Shown one piece after another: positions 1 through 10,754 of a DNA stretch of 64,000 nt. Source of the stretch: Lithospermum erythrorhizon (lineage: Eukaryota > Streptophyta > Magnoliopsida > Boraginales > Boraginaceae). How positions within the stretch are numbered: the first letter of the stretch is position 1; each line of letters starts with the position of its first letter. The notes beneath the pieces were generated by a model, which saw only the letters and a program-made list of their open reading frames with translations, did no database searches and was not told where the DNA came from. The stretch covers positions 1-64,000 of the forward strand of contig JADFUC010001510.1 of the NCBI GenBank assembly GCA_019722365.1, written 5' to 3'. Position numbers and translations under genes: made by a program.

Positions 1-660
1 TGCCATGTATTGCTGCAAACTTTAGGGTTTTTTCAAACTTTTTCACCAAAAACCCTAGTACGCCCCCTTTCGTCGGAATCTCCTAAGAATTTTGGGGTTT
101 TTCCTGGTTTTTGTTCATCCTTGCTTACTAGCATAGATTGCCCTTGATTCAACCCCTCCCAAAGCGGACTGAATCTAGAGATATCATACTTATCAGTAAT
201 TACAACAAGGAGCCGACCAGTCAAATTCACGCTGCGACTCAAGCCAGGCGATTTTAACATGAATTTACTCCGCCGCACCGTAAGCTCCCTCTGCTCATAT
301 ATTTACCTTATGTTTTTTTATATAAATAATGTAGTATGCACTTTAAAGATCCCTCGAAATCCATGATTTGTATTTATACTCATATATCCATAGTAATTTT
401 CTTCAATAATGATACGATATATTTTTTTGGATTAATAACAAAGTTTTATATGTTTTTTGGATTATATGTTAATGATAAATGATAAATATATGGCTTCTAA
501 ATGTATGGATTTTATAAATGATACGATAAATTCTTCTATCGATTAGTTTGATAATGATAAATATTTTGATTGTATGAACTGAGAATATATAACGATCTCT
601 GATTTACAATACATTTTCGGCAGCATTCCTATTTTTTCCTCGAAACACAACAATGGCGCT
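1..660. other. AT-rich edge region, no confident gene
   Basis: The first 280 bases contain an open minus-strand frame of 81 codons (278 to 33) that I do not recognise. It is bordered by short telo-box-like words (CCCTA with an inverted partner near 21-58), which are common near plant promoters and leaders. The sequence after 300 is AT-rich with no coding signal. The frame could be an exon cut by the window edge, but nothing here proves it. Confidence 0.3.
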
Positions 661-1110
661 GGCCAAGATTCGGATTCAAATAAATAAATGCAAAGACTAG
701 CCTCGGATGGCGTTTTTGTGTTCAAATAAATAAAATTATCAAGTAGCCTCGGTTATTTCGGTATAATTAAATAAAATAAAATCAAGGCCGGGTCAGCATC
801 TAAAATTAAATAAAAGAAATTAAATAAACTGTGAGTCGGTACGGCATCGGAAAAAATAAAATAAAATAAAATAAATAAAAGTTGGCGCCGGGTTTAGCAT
901 CTGGTTAAAATTAAATAAAAAATAAATTAATTAAAAGTTGGAGTCGGTCTTGGTATCGTCGGAGTCGGTAGCCCGTGAGATTAAATCGGGTTTCTAGCAT
1001 CTACTGGCATCGAATGAAATTAGCGTCGAAAATATAGCGTCAAGATGACGATGCCAACCCGACGCTAAAGTGTTGTTAACGCTGCCGGGTCGACACGCTT
1101 CCTATGACGC
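660..1110. repeat. degenerate GC/AT-alternating repeats, possible CACTA-like subterminal region
   Basis: GC-rich words containing GTCGG, GGCATC or GGCGCCGG alternate with AAATAAAATAAA tracts about every 60-80 bases. They end in an inverted pair, TAGCGTCGA... and ...CCGACGCTA (about 1020-1066). Short inverted GCGTCGG/CCGACGC repeats are typical of the subterminal regions of plant CACTA (En/Spm) transposons. No CACTA terminus or 3-bp duplication was found, so the class is an inference. Confidence 0.3.
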
Positions 1111-1419
1111 CGTAGGTCGATTTCAAAAGAGTGCATCCACTTATCAACTCTATTTGCACTTATATATGAAGTTGTCAAATTCGAATATTCTTTTTTATAT
1201 ATTTCTTTCAGTACGCGGCATGACACTTCGCCGGAATTTAATATTGGCAGGATTATACGTGCTCTTTGTGGGTTCCACTCTAAAATCAATTGACTATAAA
1301 AGGAGTAGCGTAAGACCTTATATATTGACCCAGGAGGACACCGACTTCTGATGTGTGACGTGTGACATTAACAACTTCTTATAATTAATACTCCTAGTCA
1401 ATTACTAAAATTAGTTTTG

Positions 1420-2410
1420 CTAGCCAAATTGTTTCTCCAATATCTGTCGTAGAGGTTGATTCGTAATTACCTCTACTGGATGTGCCTCGAAGTATGGTTT
1501 CAGCTTCCGGGCAACAACAATTAGGGCATACACCAGCTTCTCCGTCAAGGGATACCTTATCTCAGCCCCTTCATGACCCGGCTGACATAGTACACCGGCC
1601 TCTAGACCTTCTCCTCCTCCCGGATGAGGACGTTTTGAGCAGCTGACTCGAAACCGCCATTTGAAAGTCAGACGACATCCCCCCGCGATCGGGTCGCTAC
1701 GGCTAGCTAAGTATTGTGGCACGGCTCAACTTGAAATGACTTCGCACTACGCAGTCCACTCAAAATCTCTCCCCCTCTTAATGGTCTTAGCATGTACTCC
1801 CTATTCCCAATACCTGATAAGGAACCTGTCGTATGTTTATCCTTCCTATCAAACCTTGTGCCTCCTTCTAAGTTCGAAGACTCTGCATGGCTTGCACCGC
1901 CGCTATCTTGACGGGGTTAGGCTCACTCTCCGCCGGCGCATCATGTAGCCAAGGAACTAAAACACTCAAAGGTTACTCCACGCATTAATATTTGTCCAAA
2001 GTTAAGTCGGCTTATACTCCGCAAGTTCTCAAAGCTCTGAGGTCGGGCCTCACGATCCACCGCCTCCCGACTCTCGACCAAAGATTTCATCCACATGATC
2101 TCCATGTTCCGGTCAATTGCAGAGAACGCCTTTTATTTACTCATCCTCCTGGTATGTGACCACAAGCTTCTTCGTCAAGGCCACGACCTTCCAAAGAAGA
2201 GATGCCATACTTAGTTACAAAGGCGAAGTTTTCTTCCACATCTTCCTCCGCCATGAATATTCCGGGTGATAAATGTAAGGCATCCGTGAAATCCACCATC
2301 TTGTATCCCTGCATTTGAGTCCACCAGCCTATCAATGTTAGGCAGAGGGTAACAATCCTTCAAGCAGGCTTTGTTGATGTTGTTGAAGTTCGTGCACATC
2401 CGCCACGTCC
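1420..2410 (-). pseudogene. gypsy reverse transcriptase / RNase H remnant
   Basis: The minus-strand frames carry typical RT text: CTNFNNINKACLKD then YPLPNIDRLVD (around 2399-2310), followed after a frameshift by KMVDFTDA and AEEDVEEN (about 2300-2220). RNase H text follows at 1640-1430 (EGLEAGVLCQPGHEG, LTEKLVYALIVVARKLK, PVEVITNQPLRQILEK). The YxDD catalytic block and much of the palm are missing or shifted. The pieces lie in different frames, so no functional polyprotein is possible. Confidence 0.8.
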
Positions 2411-4707
2411 CATTATATTGGGATTCAAGACCACATTGGCCACCATGCTGAAAACAAAGTTACCGGATCGCAGCTTGCCCTCAAAGAAGCCCATCCTCCC
2501 GGATGGCCTCCCTTCTCCTCCGAGAAGGTTCTGCTTCTTCTACTTGATGGCCTTATAACGTGGATCAACATATAGCCGGCAAATCGACATCACGGATCTG
2601 CCCCGACATATCTGCTCTCATGCCAAGATATCTGCATACTCCCCGAGACTGAACGAGCATGGCCTCATGCTCTTCCCTCAGTGTAGTTCCAATCTTGAAG
2701 ACCTTCACCGGATCCCTCTCATCGAACGGATACTCACCCCTGCCGCCTTTTGGCTTTCCTCCGGGACCTCCAAGGTGCACACATTTCGATCCCTGGAACC
2801 TTCTGGCCCCCGGGATGTGGTGCCCTCCTCCACTTGTGCCTTTATCCGCTTGGTGGAAGCCAGGTAACATCTCGCGCTTCTTCTCGGCTTTCAGATTCTC
2901 CCTGCCCCATGCCGCATTGGGAACTTCTTCATCTTCGTATATATGACACTAATGCCTCAATCGCGATAACGTGCTGGGCCACCGATAATCTCCATTATAG
3001 GGCTCGGCTCGCTATGTCCACAAAGGAGTTTGCAACCCCCAGAGACTCACTGCATCGCCTCGCGAACCCTACAAACGGAGCCGCCACCGCTCAATTCTCC
3101 AGCCCGGCTCATCTCTACCAAGGTATACATCCAAGAACATGATGTCCACCAAAGATCCGCCTCCATCAAAGTTCGCTATCACTGGGACGATAACCAATGG
3201 ATCTTCATGAGAGAACTCTATCCCCTCGGAATCTTACCTGGAGAAAGATAAATCTGAAAACTCGACATGCTCCCGCCGGTTGGCCGCATAACAACCTGGC
3301 TTGCATACGCCTGCCTACCGCTCTCTCTCCCGAATCTCCTTCTCCACTTCTCTATCCCAGATAACGCTTGATCCTCCCAAGAATGCTAGGGAGGACCATC
3401 CGGGGAATCTCGACTCCGTCCCTATGTAGCTTCTATTCACGCTGGGGTCTCCTTTGTGACATAATCCTTCACCGCCCTCGCTGATACGCTTTCTCTATCT
3501 CGATCTTCTGTTGTCGGCAAATGTGAGGTATCATGCCCATGATCTCTATGGTACTCAAGTGCACTTGCTCATATCCTCTTTTGTTTTGCGAGGTCTTCCG
3601 CCGAGGCGGGCGCGGGGTAATGCCAGCCTCATCCTAGATTCCAAGAACACATTCCCAGGCGAAGTTTTCGGTGGGCCGATATTCAATCTACCCTTCCTTT
3701 TGCTTCCTCGGGATCCCCTCAAGGGTGCTAAGTCACTACCCTTGCAAATCCCCGAGAATAGGCCCCTGCCGAGCCTGCATCCTCGTCTAGTGCTCCGCCT
3801 TGGGCTCGAGGCTTAGATGATTACCTCCAAAGAATCGCCTCCCACACCCCTTATCATCCCTTTTCTCCGCTCTCCGATCCGAATTTACCAGAGGCCCGTC
3901 TTCCCCTGCTAACTCCTCCAAATCATGGGTTGTCTCTGAGTAGTTTAATTCTTTGAACTTGCTCAATTACAAGTCTTCCACAAAGGCAATCACTGCAATC
4001 TTCTGATTGGCCCCTGGTATCAAACTAAACTCCGTCTGAAACCGTCCCTGAAAGGACACAATTGATTTTGTCTCCCTCTGTTTGATGGTCATCGTGAGCG
4101 CCATCTCTGTCCTACCGACTCCCTTTCCCACATAGGTTCAAGTAAACCGATTCTTAAGCTCTTCGAAGGATGTGATACACCCTTCTGGCAACCGGTTGAA
4201 CCATTTTAACATCACAAGAAGACTGGGACGGAAAGGCCTCTAGTACACCCCGCTATCCGGCCGCGAGTACATCTAGGACCGAAACCTGTGATGTGCTCCT
4301 CCGGTCCGCTTTATTATGTGAATTGGTGCTGCACTGGCCGCGTTGTCCCACGCCCGTTTCCTTCTTACCGGGGAGCGATATAAGTTCTCCCTATCCTCCC
4401 GACTCGACGACATAATTCCACGGGATTTTCTCCTCAAATGGGGGAGTCGCCTGAGTTACTACATTATGTCAAGTTAGCGATGGTCTCCGTGAACTCCTTG
4501 TAATAATCTTTCCATCTCCAATGGGTGTCACTCACCTCGTGCACGTGTTCCTCCTAGACCCGCTGATCGTTCTCATGTCGGCCGCACCGCCCGCGGGTCG
4601 GCCTAATCGGGTTGCTTAGGTCGGTACCCATCACTCCCCGTTATCACATTCCCATTCGCTTCCATGATAATAGTAAGAATGAGTGGACGCAGACTTTAAC
4701 ACAAATC

Positions 4708-4725
4708 TCCCATTACGGTCGCCAA
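4708..4725 (-). promoter_or_regulatory. tRNA primer binding site of gypsy element
   Basis: Read on the minus strand the sequence is TTGGCGACCGTAATGGGA, immediately after the LTR end. It resembles the TTGGCGCCG...GGGA primer binding site used by plant Tat/Athila-type Ty3/gypsy elements, with a few substitutions. Confidence 0.65.
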
Positions 4726-5181
4726 TGATGATTTCGTCTGCTAGCTGTACGGTCGATCATTAAATCTTCCAAGTTTAACTTTGACACGCCTCGTCCAAAC
4801 GGGAGTTCTTATAAACAAGGACCGTTTTCCGACCGAAAACACCGACGCATCGTTTAGTAAAGGATCGAAGAGTTTAGTTTCGAAAGAAAGAATTTGGGGT
4901 ATCAAAGTGAACTTACTTTGATTTGTCCTCAAGGTTTACCTTTATACCTATTTGACCGTTACCTTGATCGAGCCATATTGGCCTTTTATTGCCGGGACAC
5001 AATTTTGTGGCTCATTAAGGGGTCGAGTAATTACGATCTTAATTGTCACCTCTACCGAGCCGACAAATTTTAACCCATTTAATTTATGCTTTCGCATTCT
5101 AGCCCACTCTTGTGGTCCAGATCCATTTATTCGGTGTCTTGTTCTTTCGGAGGCCTAATCTGTCGATTCCGATCCCCATCA
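4726..5181 (-). repeat. 5' LTR of the Tat-like gypsy element
   Basis: The block is bounded by TGATG at the left and CATCA at the right, the inverted dinucleotide-type ends expected of an LTR. Its inner edge lies directly against the primer binding site. At 456 bp it is a plausible Tat LTR. The outer boundary is set only from the TG...CA ends, because no second LTR copy exists in the window for comparison. Confidence 0.6.
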
Positions 5182-7169
5182 TCCCATTTATTTATGGGAT
5201 TATCAAAAGGGTTGGTTTGGTTCATCATATTATTCATGCAAGAATGTGAGCTTGTGGAGTTAAGGATCAGATATAGTTGAAATGGAAAGTTTAATTGCTC
5301 CAGTGCAGCAAGGAGGTGTGCTCGAGAGCGCAGCTTGGTTTTGTTGAGCTGAAAGCATTGGTTTTGAAGCATCGGGTTTAGTCGAATGGTAGGAGGAGAG
5401 ATCGACGAAAGCTCTTTCTTTCATGAGGGTTCGCTCATGGGCGCGAAAGGGCAAGCGGTGTTTTATATGAGCAAGAAGAAGGCTGATTATATTTTAATTA
5501 TATAAAATGTATCTCTAAATTTTAGTTTAGCGTTTGTAAGAAATAATCATTTTGTGCAAAATTGATATGTGACTCGTGGATCCTCGAACAAATTAGATTT
5601 CTGCCTTCCGTGAATCCACATAAAACTTACGGAGAAGAGATAGGAGGCAAACCAAATTTTATTAAAATACAAATTGATGTAAAGCTAATGGCTTGATTGG
5701 AACTTTATTAGGTTAATGATTATATCAAGTTTTAAGTTCATATGTAAAGTGAGTAACATCGAACAACCTAACGAGCAAGGAGTGCTTTTCAATGATTTGT
5801 TTATTCTAACCGATTTCTTAATAGAAGGCCATGTTTTAAGAAAGTTCATATGTAAAGGAAATGTAAATTTTATATTCAAGAATTATAATCCAAACATCAA
5901 GTCTTAAATCAATTTTTTTATAGAATCAATCTTTAACAAAAGCCATTTTAATGTTCATATCGGATCTCCTCCATTGTAAACACTTCAAAGTTATCTTTCA
6001 AACTCAACAAGACACTTATATATTTATTTTAGGTTGAAATCAGATTTGTTGGCGGAAACTTCGTATCTTTATGCTTATTTAAAGGAATAAATAAAGTTGC
6101 AGGTACAATTAATCCATTAGTTTTTACTAAACAAAAAAATTAACAATTAAATTGAAAACCAATCATTGAGATATAATTTTAATGATGATATTCCGGATTC
6201 GTATCTGCATTGGGGTAAACGGTCGGTTAGGAATAATCATTTGTCTTGGGCGTTCTAGTTCACCGGAGAAATCGTTTAAATGTATGGAGGAGTAACTGAA
6301 CTTCACAGTTAGTTGTATTAGTCAAGAAACCAATTAACTCTATGAAAAGTGGAAGATGAACCGTCAAAGCAAGTTACAATAATAAATAAATAAAGAACAT
6401 TAGAGTAGTGTGAAATATAAGTGTGACGCGTGGATAACTCAGGTGATGATTTAGGTTTCGTGAATAATTAAAGTACTTTAAGTTTGGTAAGAGTTATTAT
6501 CGTAAAACATTACTTTATGCAGGTAACATAAACAAATCTCGTTGGATTTAAATGACATGTGTCTTTCGTCCATTCTCTGATAAAATCGACACCATGACGA
6601 AATCGCATTTATTTCTCTTAACAAATTGATTTTTACCATGATTACCGTAAAATAATTTCCTCCATAAATCATATTTCCCTTGCTTGTCGTCTTGTTGAAA
6701 ATCGTATATCTGATAGGTAATCATACGTATAAAATTGAAAATTTTGGTTCGAATTTTTACATTAATGCTATATTGATTTAATTTTGCTTTTATTTTTAAT
6801 TAATTTGAATTATTTTTATTTAATTCAATTATATTTATTAATGTGATAAGAATTGTTAATTGATTTTTTGTGTATTTTTTGTAATTGATTTTTTTTGTGA
6901 TGTCATTTGTTGATATTTTTTATTCAAATCTAGTAATTTTGTGATTTAATTTTGTTTCTATATTGATTAGTGTGATAAGAATTCTTAACTGATTTGTTGT
7001 TTTGATGTAATTTGTTGATATTGTTGTTTAAAATGTGTTTATTAAATGATTTAATTCCAATTTTTTATTTATCCCTTTGTTTTACGTTGTTTATTTTGTG
7101 ATTTAGTTGTTTTGAGCTTATTTGTTTGTCTAATTTAGCTTTCGTTTATGTTCATTAAAGGTTTCATTT
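5182..7169. other. intergenic, AT-rich, no gene recognised
   Basis: No convincing coding region on either strand. Between about 6840 and 7060 the AT-rich DNA has a diverged tandem duplication: the word TGTGATAAGAATT recurs at 6842 and 6971, followed in each copy by a TTTGTTGATATT segment. This lies directly upstream of the FAR1-like pseudogene and may be its leader or intron. Confidence 0.4.
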
Positions 7170-8031
7170 GTGGTTTTGATGGATTTGGTATGTACTTCAT
7201 CGGATATTGTACAAGGCAATGTTGATAGTTTATCATTGGTGGCTGAAGTTGTTGAATGTTATTCTCCTAGCAATGAAAAGTCGTATTCTCGAGTTCAAAG
7301 CAGGTTGAAGAAATTAAGGATTTCTATAATTAATTATGCATATAGGCGGTTTTCTATCCGAAGTTTTTTGAAGTCTAGAAACAATTCACGAAACAAAAAT
7401 TCGGATAGAGTACATTATGTTCGGTATGTGTGTAACAATGAGGGGATTCAAAAGGTGACCTTCTTATTCTAGAGCAGGACCTATATTAGATAGTCCCACA
7501 TCTTTGTTGAGGTTGAAAGTGAAAGAAGAAAAACTAGAGGAAAGGCTTGGTTGCAAAATTTGGAATCTTTGAAGTTGGATGAAAGTCTGAATGTTTACAT
7601 GATATATAAATGGGAAGGGAACCAGCAGCTCATAGAATTACATAAGCGGGCGTTGTGGTACCCAGAGATGCTTTTACCGACATGTTACTAAAGCTCGAGG
7701 GCAGGTTGATGTGATAAATTCTAAAATTTGGGATATCGATGAGAGCTTCGTATGAAGTTGGGTGAAAGAGGTTGTGGGGACGAGAGAGAATCTTGGTTTT
7801 CGATTCTCGGATCTAAAAAACTATCTAATGACAATTCGTCAAAAGGAGATGGTTGTTGGTGAAGCAACTGTAGTTCAAGAATTCTTTAGGAATGAAACTC
7901 TTTCGAAACCGTCTTTTTTTTATGATATGCAAGTCGATGCGGCAGAAGATATAGCTAGCATTTTTTGGTCCGATGGGATTATGCAACTAGATTATTCATT
8001 GTTTGGCGATATAGATTTAATTTTGATCTGA
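7170..8031 (+). pseudogene. FAR1/FHY3-related (FRS) gene fragment, truncated
   Basis: Two open stretches (7170-7472 and 7762-8031), with a frameshifted middle, correspond to one protein of the FAR1-related family, transcription factors domesticated from Mutator-like transposases. The first has the basic N-terminal part of a FAR1 DNA-binding domain (YSRVQSRLKKLRISI, VRYVCNNEGIQK). The middle (about 7590-7640, YMIYKWEGNQQLIELHKR) resembles the EHNHxL zinc-finger region. The last has the stretch leading into the MULE transposase domain (LKNYLMTIRQKE, PSFFYDMQVD, IFWSDGIMQLDYSLFGD). It stops where the catalytic core should start. It could be a dead FRS gene or part of a Mutator-like element. Confidence 0.75.
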
Positions 8032-8335
8032 CTGTCTGAGAACAAACATCAATGTCGACCCGGTTTGTGCTTGTAATTACAGGAAATTTGCATTTCTTAG
8101 GTTTGATCATCATTAGTTGTAACTCTTGCAGATCTCAAACATTTTGGTATTATCATACTCATTTGTACTACGATTTTGTTGTGTTAATTTGGTGCATTTC
8201 TTGGATTTGATAATCATCGTAAGAGTGTATTATTTGGTGCTGCACTTTTGTATGATGAACTATCAATTAAAATGGCTGTATTTTTTACTTTTAGGTTGTA
8301 CTAGTATATAGTAATGTTAATTGTTTCATGATACA

Positions 8336-9197
8336 ACATGCTAAACCATTAAAGACCTCTGATGGTTTCATTCTTTTTAATGTTTAAACCATTACTACAT
8401 ATCAATGGTTTACCATATAATATAGCCTAAATAATTAAATATTTGCTTCTAATGCTTAAACCATTACTCAAAATTAATGGTTTAACTTATAATATAGACT
8501 AAACCATTCATCATTTATGAATGGTTTCAAGGTTAATGGTTTTAAGCATCTTAGATTGGTTAAACCATTAAAAAATTATGATGGTTTCATTTTTGTTAAT
8601 GGTTAAACCATTAAGACATATCGATGATTTAGCATATAAGATAACTTAAATCATTAATCATTTACTTCTAATGCTTAAACCATTACTCAATATTAATGGT
8701 TTAGCTTATAAGATAGACTAAACCATTCATCTTTTATGAATGGTTTCAAGGTTAATGGTTTAAGCATCTTAGATTGGTTAAATCGTTAAAGAATTATGAT
8801 GGTTTTATTTTTGTTAATGGTTAAACCATTAAGACATATCAATGATTTAGCATATGAATAACTTAATTCATTAATCATTTGCTTCTAATGCTTAAACCAT
8901 TATTCCAATATTAATGGACAACATAATATAGACTAAACCATTCATCTTTTATGAATGGTTTCAAGGTTAATAGTTTACCATGTAAGCTAGTGTAAATCAT
9001 TAAACATTTTGCTTCTCATGCTTAAACCATTAATAAATATTAATGGTTTACCTTATAAGAAAGACTAAACCATTCATATTTATGATATGGTTTCAAGGTT
9101 AATGGTTTAAGCATGTTAGATTGTTTAAACCGTTAAAGAATTATGATGGTTTCATTCTTGTTAATGGTTATACCATTAACACATATCAATGGTTTCA
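8336..9197. repeat. tandem array of about 217-bp units with internal palindromes
   Basis: About four units are present. The marker word CTTCTxATGCTTAAACCATTA recurs at 8447, 8664, 8881 and 9011, giving spacings of 217, 217 and 130. The last interval is therefore shortened by about 87 bp. Within each unit TAAACCATT and its complement AATGGTTTA recur many times in both orientations, so each unit could fold into several hairpins. No coding capacity was seen. Confidence 0.85.
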
Positions 9198-10212
9198 TAG
9201 CAGTTCAAACAATCTTAAATCATTCCAATAGATATTGATAAAATATAATAAGAAAAGTAAAAGAATTTCTTTGAATTTTCATTATGTGTAAGAGTCAAAA
9301 GTAAAAGTACTCGAACAAACAATGTACTCAAACAAACAAAGTACTGTCAAGTAGATTTGTTTCTCAACTCCATGCTCTCTCAATGACGTCTTTATCTGAC
9401 TTTTTCGATTCTTCCTGATGTGATCGCCTTGTCAACTTTTAACCTTAGCAATTTAGGCGAATTCGATATTAACCTGCCGACATTAATTATTTTAGGTGAA
9501 AATCATATTCATAAATTAGTTGTGACTTGCGAATGTGTAATGTGTAATCGATTGGTCCACTATATACTTGCAAAATTTGTATGGGTTTGGGTGAATTCAA
9601 TTCCAGTTATTTCCCACTGGAATTGAATTCAGACTACCATGAGCGCCTTGAATATTAGAAAGAGCTGTTCGACCCGTGGGCTCGTAAGATTACCGTGGCT
9701 GTGATATCCGTCACCAGCTTATCGAAATAGATTTGGGTTTGATTCATTGACGAGAAAATATATATACTTTTCAGTTTTGTACAAACTATATGAGATTTTC
9801 GGGCGCTTCTCTAGAAATTCACGTAACCAGTCTGATATCACAGTGAATATAGTGGTTAAATGCAATGTAACGAGGAGATAAGACCAATTTGTTCTTTGGA
9901 AGAGGCAAGCCATTAGCTTGTTTAAAAATTTAATTAGTTTCTAATATTATATGTAATTTATAATTTATATTATTAGAAAGAAAAAAAAAGCTGCTTCAAC
10001 GAAGGAGTCTTAGTCTACTATTACTGCCTTACTTCTCCCAAATTGTTCTCTTCTAATAAATTATTGGAGAAATATTACTACAAGTTAAAGGTATATGTGT
10101 GCCACGTTTTTTTCCTACACAAGTACACGACACTTAATTCTCGTAGTATATATATAGGTTGGTTCGAGTGTTAATTTGACTACAATTACGAGTGTATGAT
10201 TAAGAACGTTGG

Positions 10213-10754
10213 TAGGCCAAGAGGCGATCGAAATCGGTCCCGGAGCCGGCCGGTCAGAAAGTCGCGTCGGAAAATGGATAGGATCAGGTGGGACAAGACC
10301 CAGGTATTGAAGAAGCTGGGAATCGTCGGTGGCCGAAACGGATCGGGATCCGATAATTTAAAAAAATAAAAAATAAAAATAAAACCTTTTGCGGCTGACT
10401 ACTACTCAGAACTACCATTGATTCGGCCTCTTTCAAATTGTTATTTTTGTATTTCGAATTGTTATTTTTTGTGTAATGAATTTAATTCATGTAAATGAGT
10501 TTGATTTTGTGTCTATTTTTCAATTTTTTTTGTATAAGGTTTAATTTTTTTGTATTTTTAATTGTTATTTTTGTATTTCGGATACTTATCGGATCCAAAT
10601 TTCGGATATCGGTGCTATCGGGCAGGATGCTGTGGATCGGGATGGACGAAACCGGACGGTTTGGACGGATCGGTCAGGTCGATCTTTAGACCAAGCGATT
10701 TCGGTCGATTCAGGATTCGGACGTTTCACCGGGTCCGGCCAGGATAGCGGCCTA
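10213..10754. mobile_element. possible small hAT-like element (MITE)
   Basis: A block of about 540 bp begins TAGGCCAAGAGGCGATCG and ends so that its reverse complement starts TAGGCCGCTATCCTGG. Both ends are GC-rich (CCGG, CGATCGG, GGATCGG words) around an AT-rich middle, which is the style of plant hAT elements. No matching 8-bp target duplication was found, so the assignment is weak. Confidence 0.3.

Larger units (their letters stand above)
1420..5181 (-). mobile_element. truncated Ty3/gypsy (Tat-like) retrotransposon
   Basis: On the minus strand the order is 5' LTR (5181-4726), primer binding site (4725-4708), a long degraded gag/protease stretch (about 4600-2600), reverse transcriptase (about 2400-2140) and RNase H (1722-1420). 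The element stops after RNase H. No integrase, polypurine tract or 3' LTR follows, so the downstream end is lost. RT and RNase H residues match plant Ty3/gypsy elements of the Tat type. Many stops and frameshifts show it is inactive. Confidence 0.8.

Noticed and set aside
33..278. 81-codon minus-strand frame at the left edge
   Set aside because: Open and not obviously repetitive, but no family recognised, no splice or promoter evidence, and it is cut close to the window edge. Not called as a gene.
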